Shown: one piece after another, positions 10,226 to 21,539 of the stretch | Layout of the letters: every line of letters begins with the position of its first letter | How positions within the stretch are numbered: the first letter of the stretch is position 1 | NCBI GenBank assembly: GCA_037974335.1 | Contig: CM075760.1 | Span: forward strand, 56,414,890-56,478,889 | From: Prionace glauca | Taxonomy: Eukaryota; Chordata; Chondrichthyes; Carcharhiniformes; Carcharhinidae | Direction: 5' to 3' | Length of the DNA stretch: 64,000 nucleotides | Notes under the pieces: generated by a model | Database searches by the model: none | What the model saw: the letters and a program-made list of their open reading frames with translations, nothing else | Told to the model about the DNA's origin: nothing | Made by a program: the position numbers and the translations under genes

Positions 10226-11535
10226 GACTTTTGCAACTTTATCTAGGTGTTAATCCATCACAGCATTCCGCTCTCAAAACTCTGTCTCAGACACATTCCC
10301 ACTTGCTGAAATGGACATGGGAATCTTGCCTCGACTGAGTGTCTTCAGTAATCAGCCAGCAACAAATCATTACGGAGCCCTGACTTTTAACCCCTGAGTG
10401 GCCAGCACCCTGTGTCAGAGTCAAGCTTCTCCTCGGTTAATAATTACCTGTAGCTGCTGCTCGGGTTAATCCAATTAGTTCTTAGGCACAGTGGCCACCC
10501 AGTCTCAGTACATCAGACAAGAATACAAGAGAGCTAAAATCTCTTGATTTTGAAGTATTTTGCTATCCACTGAATCAAACTAAAGATTATAATGTACCAT
10601 TCCTCGGGCCCTTTATCAGGGATCCTTCATTATTAGAACAGTTTGTCTGAAATTACCGTTTCTTTCACAGAGAGACATGTAATAATTCAACTTAAATTTT
10701 GAATGAAAATCCAGTCTTTCCAATATGATTATTGATTCGTTATTTCTAACTTAATCAAGGTTCATCAATAGTACAATAATCTGTTTCATGACTGGTTACT
10801 CATCATACAGTAATTTGATTAATATATGTGGTTAATACACAAAACAAAGTGACTTCTTTCATCACGTTAGTATCCAAATGACTTCCTTGACCTTGTTAGT
10901 TATTACAATAGTGAATGCACCGCGACAAATGGATGGATGATGCAGAGTGCTGGTGGCTACAGTCTTGTCTGAATGGCTAACTGATGTGAGCCAGAGAGTG
11001 GGTGTTGGGCTGAAGCCAGTACGGATCATTTCACAACCTTTTTGCTCTCGAGAGCCTGTTTTAACCTTTATGCAGTTGGGTTAGATGTGTGTCATGAGAT
11101 CCAATTGTATCAGGGTCAGAAATGCCCTGATTATGGGCCTGTGCTAGAGGCATGTCCTTGACAGAGATAACAGGCCAGTCCTTTGTTTGTCAGCCAGCAA
11201 GCTGTTATGTAGATTTTCTACTTAAGAGAATGTCAGATATTTCTATAACAGTCCATAAATTTCTGAAGGTTTTTGTAAGGATATTTGTCAGTGATTTCTG
11301 AGAGTCCATCACTTCAATTGATCTTGTCTCCATTCCCAAGCCAAGGGCATTTCTGTACCAGGTGGGAAGGGTAACATTTGGGAATTCTCAATTTTCTACC
11401 AATTCCCATTCTCCTTCTTTCTGGTGGATAATGGATGTGTCACTGTGCGTAACCTGCAATCAGTGAGAATTGTCTGGATTAATCCGCACTTTCTAATTGG
11501 AGATGTTAATCAACTGAACCTCTCCAGGAATGAAA
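10226..11535. other. No recognised feature
   Basis: About 1.3 kb of AT-rich sequence. I see no gene, tRNA or named repeat in it. Confidence 0.35.
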
Positions 11536-11539
11536 TGTA

Positions 11540-11962
11540 AAGTTCGTACCAAAAATGGATAAGCTTGAGTTGTTTTCATGGGACCACAAAAGATTAAGGG
11601 GTGACCTGAGGTTAACAGGATTATGAGAGACATGGACAGAGTGGATAAGGAACAGCTGTTCCCCTTAGTTGAAGGGTCAGTCACGTGGGGACATGAGTAC
11701 AAGGCAAGGAGCAGGATGTGTGGGGAGCTGTGAGGAAAGACTTTTTTACCCAGAGGGTGGAGACGGTCTGGAATTTGCTGCCTGGGAGTGTGCTGGAGGG
11801 GGTTCCCTCAGAGCCTTTAAATAGTACCTGCATAAGCATTTGGCATGCCAGAACATTCAAGGCTGTGAGCCAAGTGCTGGTAAATGGGATGAGGTGGCAG
11901 GTCAGGTGTTGGTGCAGATTCAATGGGCCAAAGGGCCTGTTCTGCACCGTATGATTCTGAGA
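11540..11962 (+). repeat. CR1-like LINE 3' fragment
   Basis: Shows the FFTQRVETVWNLLPGSVLE-coding stretch (11737-11800) and the end gggccaaagggcctgttctg. The tail repeat is lost. Confidence 0.7.
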
Positions 11963-12217
11963 CCAATTTAGGATTGGAGTAAAAGTTCAGAGTGTTGTTA
12001 CAAACTAATTTCTAACGAGAGTCCCGGAAACATGGGGAATGATCACAGACAAGGAAAGTGCAGTCCCAAGAACACAATCAGCAACAGATCCAGAATATTA
12101 AACACCAGCCCACTTACAGAGATTAACAACAGCAAACACAAATCCCAACTGTCAGCATGAATATGGTTCAGACTTGGATATGATCAAAAGCACAACAGCA
12201 GAATCCAACCACTGTAG

Positions 12218-13057
12218 TTACTTGTGAAATCGCTGGTGTCTCAACAGGTAGGCTGACTGAATGAATCCCTTCCCACACTCGGAGCAGATGAATGGCCTCT
12301 CCCCGGTGTGAACTCGCTGGTGAACTTTGAGGTGGAATGAAGACCTGAATCCCTTTCCACAGGAAGTACAGCTGAACGGCCTTTCCTAAGTGTGAACTCG
12401 CTGGTGCTTCTGTAGGTCAAATGCTCCAATGAATCCTTTCCCACATTCAGGGCAGGTGAATGGCCTCTCCCCAGTATGAATTCGCTGGTGTCTCAGCAGG
12501 TTTGCTGACTGAGTGAACCCTTCCCCACACTCTGAGCAGGTGAAAGGCTTCTCTTTGATATGAACTCGTTGATGGACTTTGAGGTGGAATGAAGATCTGA
12601 AACTCGTTCCACAGCAAGTACAGCTGAAAGGTTTCTCCCCAGTGTGAACTCGCTGGTGTACACTGAGGTTGGAAGACGACCTAAATTTCTTCCTACAGAA
12701 AGTACAGCTGAACGGCCTCTCCTCAGTGTGAATTCGCTGGTGCTTCAACAGGTCAGAGGATCTAGTGAATCCTTTTGCACATTCGGAGCAGGTGAAAGGC
12801 CTTTCACCTGTGTGTTTTCTCTGGTGTATCCGCAGATTGTATAACTGAGTGAATCCCTTCTCACATTCAGGGCAAGTGAATGGCCTCTCAGTGTGATTTT
12901 GGTGGTGTGTCTGTAGGTTTGATAACTGAGTGAATCCTTTCCCACATTCAGGGCAGGTGAATGGTCTCTCCCCAGTGTGACTGCGTTGATGGATTTCCAG
13001 CAGGGATGGGTAATTGAATCCTTTCCCACAGTCATCGCATTTGCATGGTTTCCCCAT
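12218..13057 (-). CDS. C2H2 zinc-finger protein, last exon
   Basis: A tandem C2H2 zinc-finger array of the Kruppel type, expected to bind DNA in the nucleus. Starting at Met 13057 ([20 protein letters not shown]) eight fingers follow, most joined by the TGERPF linker. Two are atypical: finger 2 has HHQNH with a shortened linker (HTERPF), and finger 6 has a VHIKEKPF linker. An in-frame TAG at 12388-12386 replaces the Gly of the next linker. Two more perfect fingers ([20 protein letters not shown] and [20 protein letters not shown]) follow in the same frame to a TAA at 12220-12218. The protein is therefore either eight fingers long or a recently truncated ten-finger gene. No KRAB, SCAN or BTB exon is visible. 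The nearest promoter-like patch on this strand's upstream side is at 21.54-21.97 kb. Confidence 0.8.
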
Positions 13058-13225
13058 GATGCTGGTGTCCTTGTGTCTCTCTGGATTTGGTGATCAGTTG
13101 AAACCTCATCCACACTCAGCGTGAACAGTTACTCCACAATGTGAATAGTGAATTATGTTTTTTCAGGCTGTGTAACTGGTTAAAACTCTTTCCACAGTCA
13201 GTTCACTCGGATGTGCGTGTCTCGG
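13058..13225 (-). pseudogene. Decayed additional zinc fingers
   Basis: Upstream of the intact fingers the minus strand still reads as a finger core (TGTGGAAAGAGTTTTAACCA, Cys-Gly-Lys-Ser-Phe-Asn) followed by degenerate sequence with no proper His pair. It looks like the remnant of more N-terminal fingers of the same exon. Confidence 0.5.
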
Positions 13226-13638
13226 TGCTTTTCCAGTCACACTGATGTTTGGAATTTTCTCTCAGACAGAACAGACAAAGATTTTGCCTTCTGAATTCAG
13301 AGGTAATATTCAGATCCTGATGAATCGAGTAACTCGTCGGATGTCAATGTGATGTTTGGCTGAGTTTTCAGTTTGCAAATTCTTCCCTTCCAACCTGCTG
13401 TGAAAAGAGTTTACAAAAGGCATCACTGTCAATGCAGAAGAAAAATTCAGAACAGACAATTCTAGTTTCTATGGAACAAATTTTCCTCTCTTGTCCCCCA
13501 AAGCTGAAATCATTGTCCCACTCATGCTACCTTCTCACTGTGTTCAAATCCAAACAAAATTTTGGAAAATTCTTCCTGTAGTTTTTTTTAACAAACTTGC
13601 AAATCTAGGAATAACCAGCCTGCTCACTGACCATACAG
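13226..13638. other. No recognised feature
   Basis: AT-rich sequence upstream of the zinc-finger exon, probably intron. No motif seen. Confidence 0.35.
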
Positions 13639-13639
13639 A

Positions 13640-14055
13640 ATAAGAAGTCTCACAACACCAGTTAAGGTCCAACAGGGTTTATTTGGAATTACGGGCATTC
13701 AGAGGACTGCTTCTTCATCAGGTGAGTGGACCCTACAGAACGGCCGGTATTAACCTTATGTTCAAAGCTTACAGTGTGGGGATTTAATGAGCGCCTGCAC
13801 TGATTGATAGAAGTTCTGGACCAAAGAGAAGAGGAGGGGTGGGGCTGAAGGACTGAGCTGGAGTGGCTAGACCTCCAACCAGAATGAAAAAGGGATGGAG
13901 CTGAGTCTGGTCCTCCCTTATTGGCTGAAAGTCAGCCTCATCATGGATGAAGGAGCGGGACTCTGAAACCTCATGATTCCAAATTAACCTATTAGACTTT
14001 AACCTGGTGTGCCCACCTCAGTCCAACACCGGCATCTCCACATTGTGGATGCTGA
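13640..14055. repeat. Inverted terminal-repeat element (Penelope-like pLTR pair)
   Basis: The left end (aagaagtctcacaacaccag ... ggtttatttggaatta) recurs inverted at the right end (13975-14045: ccaaattaacctattagact, then tttaacctggtgtg and ccaacaccggcatctccaca). A copy at 27958-29325 encloses a GIY-YIG coding remnant, which suggests the family is the inverted terminal repeat of a Penelope-like retroelement. No coding sequence is left here. Confidence 0.6.
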
Positions 14056-14149
14056 TTGGTGTGAAAGTTCAGGGAAAAGTGGCCCTTTGAGTTTGTGTCT
14101 TACACCAGATGAAAGATTGTGGGTGTGGAGCAAGCATTTCGACATTTGT

Positions 14150-14585
14150 TACTGCAATGATTTGATTTATTGTCACATGTATTAGCATACAGTGAAAAGC
14201 ATTGTTTCTTGCTCATGATACAGACAAAGCATTCTGTTTATGGAGAAAGAAACAAGAAGGTGCAGAATGTAGTGTTTAAGTCGTAGCTAGGGTGGAAAGA
14301 TCAACCTAATGCAAGGTAGGTCCATTCAAAAGTCTGATGACAGAAGAGAAGAAGCTGTTTTTGAGTCAGTCAGCACATGGCCTCAGACTTTTATATCTTT
14401 TTACCAATGGAAGAAGGTGGAAGAGAGAATGTCCGAGATGCGTGGGGTCCTTAATTATGCTGGCTACTTTGCCAAGTGTACACAGAGTCAACGGATGTGA
14501 GACTGGTCTGAGTGATGGACTGGTTTTCATTTACAACCCTTTGTAGTTTCTGGCAGAAGGGTTAAGACACGTCGGGGAAAAGGTT
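14150..14585 (+). repeat. Unclassified interspersed repeat
   Basis: Begins tgatttattgtcacatgtat and agtgaaaagcattgtttctt, which is the inverse of the terminus at 10145-10225. The rest (aagtctgatgacagaagaga, gaagaaggtggaagagaga) has a repeat-like look, but I cannot place it in a family. Confidence 0.45.
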
Positions 14586-14809
14586 CATATTGTCAGTATT
14601 ACGAACAACACAGGAAAGCCAGGGCCTGAGAGAGAGAGAGAGAGAGCCACCTCAGACAAGTTGATATTTCGGGGTTAAATGGAATTATTGGAATATGAGC
14701 TCCCTGATTGAGGCAGTTAATGCTGTCCACTCCAGGAGCTCTGCAGATGTATATAATATGGAGTGTCTTGGTTAGCAGAATTCAGGATGTGTACACTCAG
14801 GATGTGGAC

Positions 14810-15150
14810 AGGTGGTTTTATCACTCGACTATTAATAGAGAAACTCAGCTAATGTATTGGGCACCCGGATTCCAATCTCGTCACAGCAGATGGTGGAATT
14901 TGAATAAATAGGTCTGGAGTTTAGAATCCGCTGGTGACCATAAAAACATTGTTGATTGTCGGAAAGCCCTAACTGGTTCACCAATGTCCCAGGAAAGGAA
15001 ATTTGTTGTCCTTCCGTGGTCAGGCCTAACCGTGACTCCAGGGTCGCAACAATGCGGTTGACACTTAATTGTCCTCTGAAACGGGTGACTAGGAGGCCGA
15101 GCCGCGAAGGCAGATACCTTGAGCTGGTTACAATTAACAGACAACTGGTC
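14810..15150 (+). repeat. tRNA-derived SINE, second family
   Basis: A tRNA-like B-box region (cccggattccaatctcgtca) is followed by the body ctggttcaccaatgtcccag, gtggtcaggcctaaccgtga and aattgtcctctgaaacgggt. The inverse of the same body occurs at 43020-43150 and 51290-51450. Confidence 0.6.
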
Positions 15151-15299
15151 GCATCCCCAATGGAAGAAACAGTAATCATGAACTTTTTCAAAATTCTCCC
15201 AGCAGCAGCCAATAATATTTGGCTGTGGAGGCAAACTTACCCAGTCCTGAATAAACTGAAGAAGTAAGAGCTGATGGGGGAAACCAAAAGGCTGTTACA

Positions 15300-16560
15300 G
15301 CAGAATTGCACCCATATTGGAGTGGCAGAGAACAGCTGACTGTGGAAGATGGCATACTCCTATGGGGTTCAAGAGTGTCATCCTGAGACACCATCCCAAC
15401 CTGGCCGAACTTTACCATGGCCACCCAGGAGTGGCAAACTGAAGATCCTCCAAATTGCCACGTCAGGTGGCCAGGTATGGATATAGATATTTGCTTGTGT
15501 GTCAGTGTTGGCAATGTCAACAAGGGCAGAACAGTCACCAGTCACGATGCTTTACACTTGGGTTGGCCGTAGATGTGACTGCACATGGACAGTGCCGGAC
15601 CGTTCATGGGGTCTGTGTTCCTGATATTGGTAGATGCTCATTCAAAATGGATGGCCATACACAGGATGAGTTAATCAAACACAAGGAGAAGAGTGGAGAA
15701 ACTTCACACCTCTTTCTTGACACCAGGCATTCTGCAGGTGTTGAATTCTAAAAATGGACCACCCTCCATCAGTCAGGAATTTGTGCATTGCATGAAGTTG
15801 AGCAATATTTGATGCGTTGCTGTAGAGGGTACTGGTGAGGCCGCAACAGGAATACAGTGTGCAGTTTTGATCGGCGTACTTGTGGAAGGATATATTTACC
15901 TTGGAGGGAGTGCAGAGAAGATTCACTGGGCTGATACCAGAGATGAGGGGGTTAACCTGTGAGGAGAGATTTAATAGACTGTGTCTGTACTCATTGGAGT
16001 TTAGAAGGCTGAGGGGAGATCTTATAAGATAATGAAGGGGATGGATAGGGTAGAGGTAGAGAGTTTCTTCCCGCTTAGAAAGGACAGCAGGACTAGAGGG
16101 CACAGCCTCAAAATAATGGGGGGAGGACAGTTTAGATCGGAGTTGAGGAGGAACTTCTTCACTCAAAGGGTGGTGAATCTCTGGAATTCTCTGCCCATTG
16201 AAGTGGTGGAGGCTACCTCGCTGAATACATTTAAGTCATGGGTAGATAGATTTCTGATAGACAAGGGAATTAAGGGTTATGGGGAGAAAGCGGGAAAGTG
16301 GAAGTGGAACTTCAGATCAGCCATGATCTTGTCGAATGGCATGGCAGGCTCGAAGGCCTACTGCTGCTCCCATTTCTTATGTTCTTATGCGTTAGGACAG
16401 TGCCCACATTACCCATCAGCCAATGGTCTGGCAGAAAGAGTTGTGTTTCCTGACGACTGAGTCGATATTGAAGAGAATCCTCAGCACCGCAGGACATAAA
16501 CAAACGGTCCCAGTTCCAGTGCTGCATAAATCCACCTGTGGCTGGAATCCTCTTTGTGCC
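15300..16560 (+). mobile_element. Ty3/Gypsy-type LTR element fossil, integrase region
   Basis: Two pieces (15300-15815 and 16391-16560) belong to one element. The first shows the zinc-binding region of an integrase and then part of its catalytic core. The second continues the core. Between them lies a CR1-type LINE that inserted into the fossil. No gag, protease, RT or LTR is recognised nearby, so only part of pol remains. It is broken in several places and looks old. Confidence 0.7.
15816..16390 (+). repeat. CR1-clade LINE 3' end nested in the Gypsy fossil
   Basis: Carries the C-terminal coding end (GHSLKIMGGGQFRSELRR, NFFTQRVVNLWNSLPIEVVE) and the tail cttatgttcttatg. It splits the integrase sequence, so the LINE is younger than the Gypsy copy. 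Confidence 0.85.
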
Positions 16561-17745
16561 CCTCTCACACTCTCCTCAAGGTGCTGACAGTCTGTCCCAG
16601 TTTCCCCCTCTCACACTCTCCTCCAGGTGCTGAGTATCTGTCCCAGTTTCCCCCTCTCACACTCTCCTCCAGGTGCTGAGTATCTGTCCCAGTTTCCCCC
16701 TCTCACACTCTCCTCCAGGTGCTGAATATCTGTCCCAGTTTCCCCCTCTCACACTCTCCTCCAGGTGCTGAGTGTCTGTCCCAGTTTCCCCCTCTCACAC
16801 TCTCCTCAAGGTGCTGAGCGTCTGTCCCAGTGTCTCAGTTTCCCCCTCTCACACTCTCCTCCAGGTGCTGAGTATCTGTCCCAGTTTCCCCCTCTCACAC
16901 TCTCCTCAAGGTGCTGACAGTCTGTCCCAGTTTCCCCCTCTCACACTCTCCTCAAGGTGCTGAGCGTCTGTCCCAGTGTCTCAGTTTCCCCCTCTCACAC
17001 TCTCCTCCAGGTGCTGAGTATCTGTCCCAGTTTCCCCCTCTCACACTCTCCTCCAGGTGCTGAGTGTCTGTCCCAGTTTCCCCCTCTCACACTCTCCTGA
17101 AGGTGCTGACAGTCTGTCCCAGTTTCCCCCTCTCACGCTCTCCTCAAGATGCTGAGCGTCTGTCCCAGTGTCCCAGTTTCCCCCTCTCACGCTCTCCTCA
17201 AGATGCTGAGCGTCTGTCCCAGTTTCCCCCTCTCACACTCTCCTCCAGGTGCTCAGTGTCGGTCCCAGTGTCCCTTCTCCCACTCTGCTCAAGGTGCTGA
17301 CTGTCTGCCCCAGTTTACACCTCCCACACTTTCCTCAAGGTGCTGACTGTCTATGCCACTGTCACAGTGACCCCCACACGCTTCGGGGGGGGGGTGGTCT
17401 GTCTGTCTCAGTGTCCCCCTCTCACACTTTCCTCAAGGTACTAACTCTCTGCCCTGGTGTCACAGTAAGCCTTTCGAACACTCTCCTCAAGGAGCTGACT
17501 GTCTGTCATCGTATCCTAGTGCCCTCCCCTCATAATCTCCTCAAGGTGCAGACTCTCTGCCCTGGTGTCCCAGTCATCGCCCCTCTCACACTCTCCTCAA
17601 GGCGTTACTTGCCTCTCTCGGTGTCCCAGTGACCCCCTCTCACAAGGTGCTGTTTTCCTGTCCCAGTGTCCCCCTCTCACACTCTCCTCAAGGTGCTCAC
17701 TGTCAGTCCCACAGTCTCAGTGTCCCCCATCAGACTCACCTCAAG
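16556..17745. repeat. 46-bp minisatellite
   Basis: About 25 tandem units of roughly 46 bases (core ctctcacactctcctccag then gtgctgag, ctgtcccagtttcccc). Spacing between successive gtgctg motifs at 16581, 16627 and 16673 is 46. Units at the right end are more diverged and include a ggggggggg interruption near 17385. Open frames through it are artefacts. Confidence 0.92.
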
Positions 17746-18079
17746 GTTACCCAATTAGCTTCTTCTGTGCTTCAATGAGTATATGACTGGAAATATATAA
17801 TGTAGCTGCAGTAATATATTACAGAACTAGAAATTAGGAAGAAATGGAAACGGGGCAGTGTTTTACTCAGAGATGTGAGAGAGATGAGGAAGTTCTAGGT
17901 TTTCTGAGGATCAATCTTCGTTCACCCAAAGCCTGCATTCGATTCGCTGGAGGACCAGAGATTTTCCAGTCCTCCAACTCTCCTATTGGTCCACATCTAA
18001 GCTTGCCGGTCACAGAGGTTGGGCACAGCCCCGCACATGTGCAGATTCCCTTCTTCCTTTGGACATGCGCAGTCCTGGG
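17746..18079. other. No recognised feature
   Basis: Sequence between the minisatellite and the G-rich array. It contains no motif I recognise. Confidence 0.3.
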
Positions 18080-18440
18080 CTGGGGGGGGAGGGGGGAGAT
18101 CACCGAGCGGCTTCTCACTCTGGGCGGAGCCACCAGCCGCATGAGCAGAAACCTTGGCTCGAGGAGGGGAAGGGGAACAATGAGTGGGGGAGGGGGTCTC
18201 GGGAGGGGGAGGTGGAGGGGAACAATGGGTGGGGGCGGGTCTCTCAGAATGGGAGGGGAACAATGAGTGGGGGCAGGGCCCAAGAGGGGGAGGGGAAGGG
18301 GAACAGTGGGTGGGGGCAGGGCTTCTGGGAGGCGAGGGGAACTATGGGTGGGGGTGGGGCTCCCAGAAGAGGAGGGGGCAATGGGTGGGGGTGGGGCTCC
18401 TGGCAGGGGGGCAATGGCTGGGGGCGGGGCTCCCATGTCC
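18080..18440 (+). repeat. G-rich tandem array
   Basis: Imperfect units of about 30-45 bases, each containing gggaggggaa, caatgggtggggg and cggggct. The many G-runs of three or more on this strand would favour G-quadruplexes. Proline-rich open frames on the other strand are composition artefacts. Confidence 0.75.
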
Positions 18441-18788
18441 CATGAGGCATACAAGATGATCAATGGATTGGATAGGATGGATAGTGAGAGCCTTTTACCT
18501 CGGATGGTGATGGCTAACACAAGGGGTCATAGCTTTAAATAAATGGCTGGTAACTATAGGACGGATATCAGAGGTAGGTTCTTTACTCAGAGGGTAGTAA
18601 GGTCATGGAATGCCCTGCCTGCAGCAGTTGTGGACTCGCCAACTTTAAGGGCGTTCAAATGGTCAGTGGATAGGCATATGGATAACATTGGAATAGTTTA
18701 GGTTAGAGGATCATTAGATTGTTGCGCCAACCAGTGGAACCATTGAGGGCCGAAGTGCCTGTACTGCGCTATAAGTTCTATGTTTTTT
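18441..18788 (+). repeat. CR1-clade LINE 3' end
   Basis: Shows the coding end (ggttctttactcagagggta, aaggtcatggaatgccctgc) and a tail ending in ttctatgttt. Confidence 0.8.
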
Positions 18789-18861
18789 GTCCGCGTGCTG
18801 GAGTTCCCACCCCCCTGACCTTACAATTACGAAGGGGTTCAATAATCCAGTAGTGATTTCT

Positions 18862-19152
18862 AGGGCAGCCCAGTGGGTTAGCACTGCTGCCTCATAGCAC
18901 AGGGACCCGGGTTCGATTCCTGGCTTGCGTCTCTGTTGTGTGGAGTTTGCATGTTCTTCCCGTGTCTGCGTGGGTTTCCCCCAGGTGCTCCAGTTTCCTC
19001 CCACAGTCCAAAAAGATGTGCTGGTTAGATGCATTAGCCATGCTAATTTCTCCCTCAGTGTACCCGACCAGCAGCCAGAGTGGGAGGACAAGGGGGTTTA
19101 CATAACAACTTCACTGCAGTGTTAACGTAAGCCTACTTGTGACTAATAAATA
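18862..19152 (+). repeat. tRNA-derived SINE (HE1 type), near full length
   Basis: Head ttagcactgctgcctcatag and gggttcgattcctggcttg, body tctgcgtgggtttcccccag, tail ctgcagtgttaacgtaagcc and ctaataaataagctc. Confidence 0.85.
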
Positions 19153-19159
19153 AGCTCTA

Positions 19160-19402
19160 ACAGGAAAAGTTCTTTATCCAGCGAGTGGTGAGAATGACAG
19201 ACTCATTACCACAGCGAGTGACTGAGGTGAACAGCATGAATACACTGAAGGGGAAGCCGGATACATACATGAGGGAGGAAGGAATAGAAGGATAAGCTGA
19301 TGGGAGGAGATGGAGAGGGGTGGGTGGAGGGTCATGTGGAACATAAACACTGACACAGACTGACTGAGCCGACTGGCCTGGCCCTGTGCTGTAGACTCAA
19401 TG
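19160..19402 (+). repeat. CR1-like LINE 3' fragment
   Basis: A decayed FxQRVV-type coding end (gttctttatccagcgagtgg) and the gactggcctggccctgtgct end are visible. Confidence 0.55.
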
Positions 19403-19679
19403 GAACAGGGAAAATGTATTTATTTTATACCTATCTGTAGTGGTAGAAAAAACACTATTTACTGTCCAGGATTAAATAAATGTCCTTCATCAGCTTTTGT
19501 GGATCATTTCAGTGGAAATGTGCTCTCCCAGGCTCAAAGAGTATCAGCCCACTTGGAGCAAAGTTGTGAGACTGGTACATTGTGAATTCTCACTATATAG
19601 AAGGCATCTCAATCTAGTCTACACATTGTAGTAAACTAAAATCAAGGGGCTCATACGAAGAATTCTACACTGCCCCCCC

Positions 19680-20000
19680 ATCGCCAAGGGGCAAAAAACA
19701 TTAGTGGATGTCAGATACGGACCTCCAAACTGCAGTGGTGATGTTGGGAATGGCATTAAACACAAAATTAGAGATGCATGTGATAAGGGAGTATTGGTGA
19801 TCATGGATGATTTTAATTTGCACATAGATTGAGCAAATCAAATTAGCCACAATGCCGCAAAAGAGGACTTCCTGGAATGTATACAGGATGGTTTAATTGA
19901 CCAATATCTGGAGGAACCAACTGGATAGCAGGCCAGACTGGGTACTGTGTACTGAGAAGTGAATCATTGCCAATCCAATTGTACCAGACCCGTTCAGGAT
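19680..20000 (+). repeat. LINE endonuclease fragment
   Basis: Translates in parts as the APE-type endonuclease of CR1-like elements (MDDFNLHID, then EDFLECIQDGLIDQYLEEPT). It is interrupted and isolated from any RT. Confidence 0.55.
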
Positions 20001-20179
20001 GAGTGGCCGTAACATGATAAGATTTTTTAAAAATAAAACTGGAGAATGAAGTAGTTGATTCGGAGCCAAAGTGCTATATCTTAAGAAACGTATGAGGATA
20101 TGAGACGTGACTTGGCCTTGATAGATTGGGGAGAGTTACTTTAAGAGATGACAGTGGATAGGTGGCACAGGGAGCAATC

Positions 20180-20870
20180 CTGTGATTACAACCCAAGAGA
20201 TCCTGCTTTTTAACTTTCTCCCTAACTCCCTTAACTGCTGTTGCAGGACATTGTCACTCTTCTTATCTCTATACCAATATGTACCATGGCCACTGGTTGT
20301 TCATCCTCTCGCTTCAGAATGCTTTCTGCCCTTCCTGGACCCGGACACCAGGGAGGCAACATAACATCCTGAAGTCTCTTTCATGTCCACAACAGCACCT
20401 ATCTGCATCCCTAACTATAGAGCTCCTTATAACTATTGCTCTAGTGCACTTTGTACCTCCCTGCTAAATAACAAAGCCAGCCGTGGTGCCAGTGCTCTGG
20501 CTGCTGTATTTATCCCCTGATAGGCTATAACTCCCCAACAGTATCCAAAATGGTGTACTTGTTAGAGAAGGAGATGACCACAGGGGATTCCTGTACTGAC
20601 TGCCTGCCCCTTCTAGCAGTCCCCAATCTATCTGCCTGCCTTGGGTGTGGCCAAGTTTCTAAACCTCCTATCTATGACACTTTCTGCCATCTTCACGCTG
20701 CTAAGTGCATCCAACTGCTGCTCCAACCTATCCATGCTGGCCGTAAGGAGCTGCAGTGGGGTACACTTCCTGTAGACATCGTCATCCGAGACACTGGAAG
20801 CAGCACAGATCTCCCACATCTCACAAGTGCAGCACTTAACCCCACTGACTGACATTTTGAGCACCAATTA
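20180..20870 (-). repeat. LINE ORF1-like remnant (zinc-binding and esterase-like)
   Basis: On the minus strand, a Cys-rich start (VKCCTCEMWEICAASSVSDD) and a coiled stretch (LLTASMDRLEQQLDAL) are followed by decayed sequence resembling the lipase/esterase-like part that CR1-type first ORFs can carry (VAMVHIGT-like at about 20270-20300). Similar sequence occurs at 30195-30380. The assignment is by resemblance only. Confidence 0.45.
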
Positions 20871-21084
20871 AATTATTTAAGAAAATTTATAAAACTCTTA
20901 CCTTCACTTTTACCTTCTTGCAGTGTCCTTTTTTTTTTAGATAAGTTGGGGTTGTTCTCCTTGGAGCAAAGTGGATTGATAGAGGTGTACAAAGGTACGT
21001 GGAGGTGTCGGAGTTTACATGCTCTGTTTACACATGTACAAGCTTTATGGGTCATCCAGTCTCGTAACGTTGGTTCTATTTTCT

Positions 21085-21310
21085 CTGAAGCGGAGATGGC
21101 GGTGTTGGACCGGGGTAAACACAGTAAGAAGTCTCAATGCCCCAGATTAAAGTCCAATGGGTTTAAAATTGGTGGCAAATCCACTAGCTTTCTGTGTGCT
21201 GCTCCTTCGTCATGTGAGTGGAGTTCTGTCCACAAACAAGGCATAGAAAGACACAAACTCAATTCACAAAATAATGGTTGGAATGCAATTTTTACAGGTA
21301 ATTAAGTCTT
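21085..21310 (+). repeat. Penelope-like terminal repeat (single arm)
   Basis: The left arm is nearly complete: cggagatggcggtgttggac, cagtaagaagtctcaatg, ctgctccttcgtcatgtgag, attcacaaaataatggttgg and the inner end aattaagtcttaaaggtaca. The matching inverted arm is absent. Confidence 0.6.
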
Positions 21311-21539
21311 AAAGGTACAGACAATGTGAGTGGGGAGAGCGTTCTATTCTCTCCCGACAGATGCTGTCAGATTTGCTGAGATTTTCCAGCATTTTCTGCT
21401 TTTATTTCCCTTTATTTTTCCTTCTCTGTCACCGCTCTGCCTCATCAAGAAGACATTGGGACTCAGAGGGTTGATGCAGTTTGATGGACAAGTTGTCTCC
21501 ATTCTGAACAATGGGGAACAAGCTCCTCCCACTTAATGA

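Noticed and set aside
14956-15267. A 103-codon frame as a gene
   Set aside because: It crosses a SINE body also seen at 43020 and 51290; no domain is present.
16772-17632. Overlapping open frames with repeated CPSVPVSPSHTLLK-type peptides
   Set aside because: They are translations of the 46-bp minisatellite in several frames, with no start context or homology.
17867-18520. A 217-codon proline-rich frame on the minus strand
   Set aside because: It is the complement of a G-rich tandem array; composition explains the open frame.
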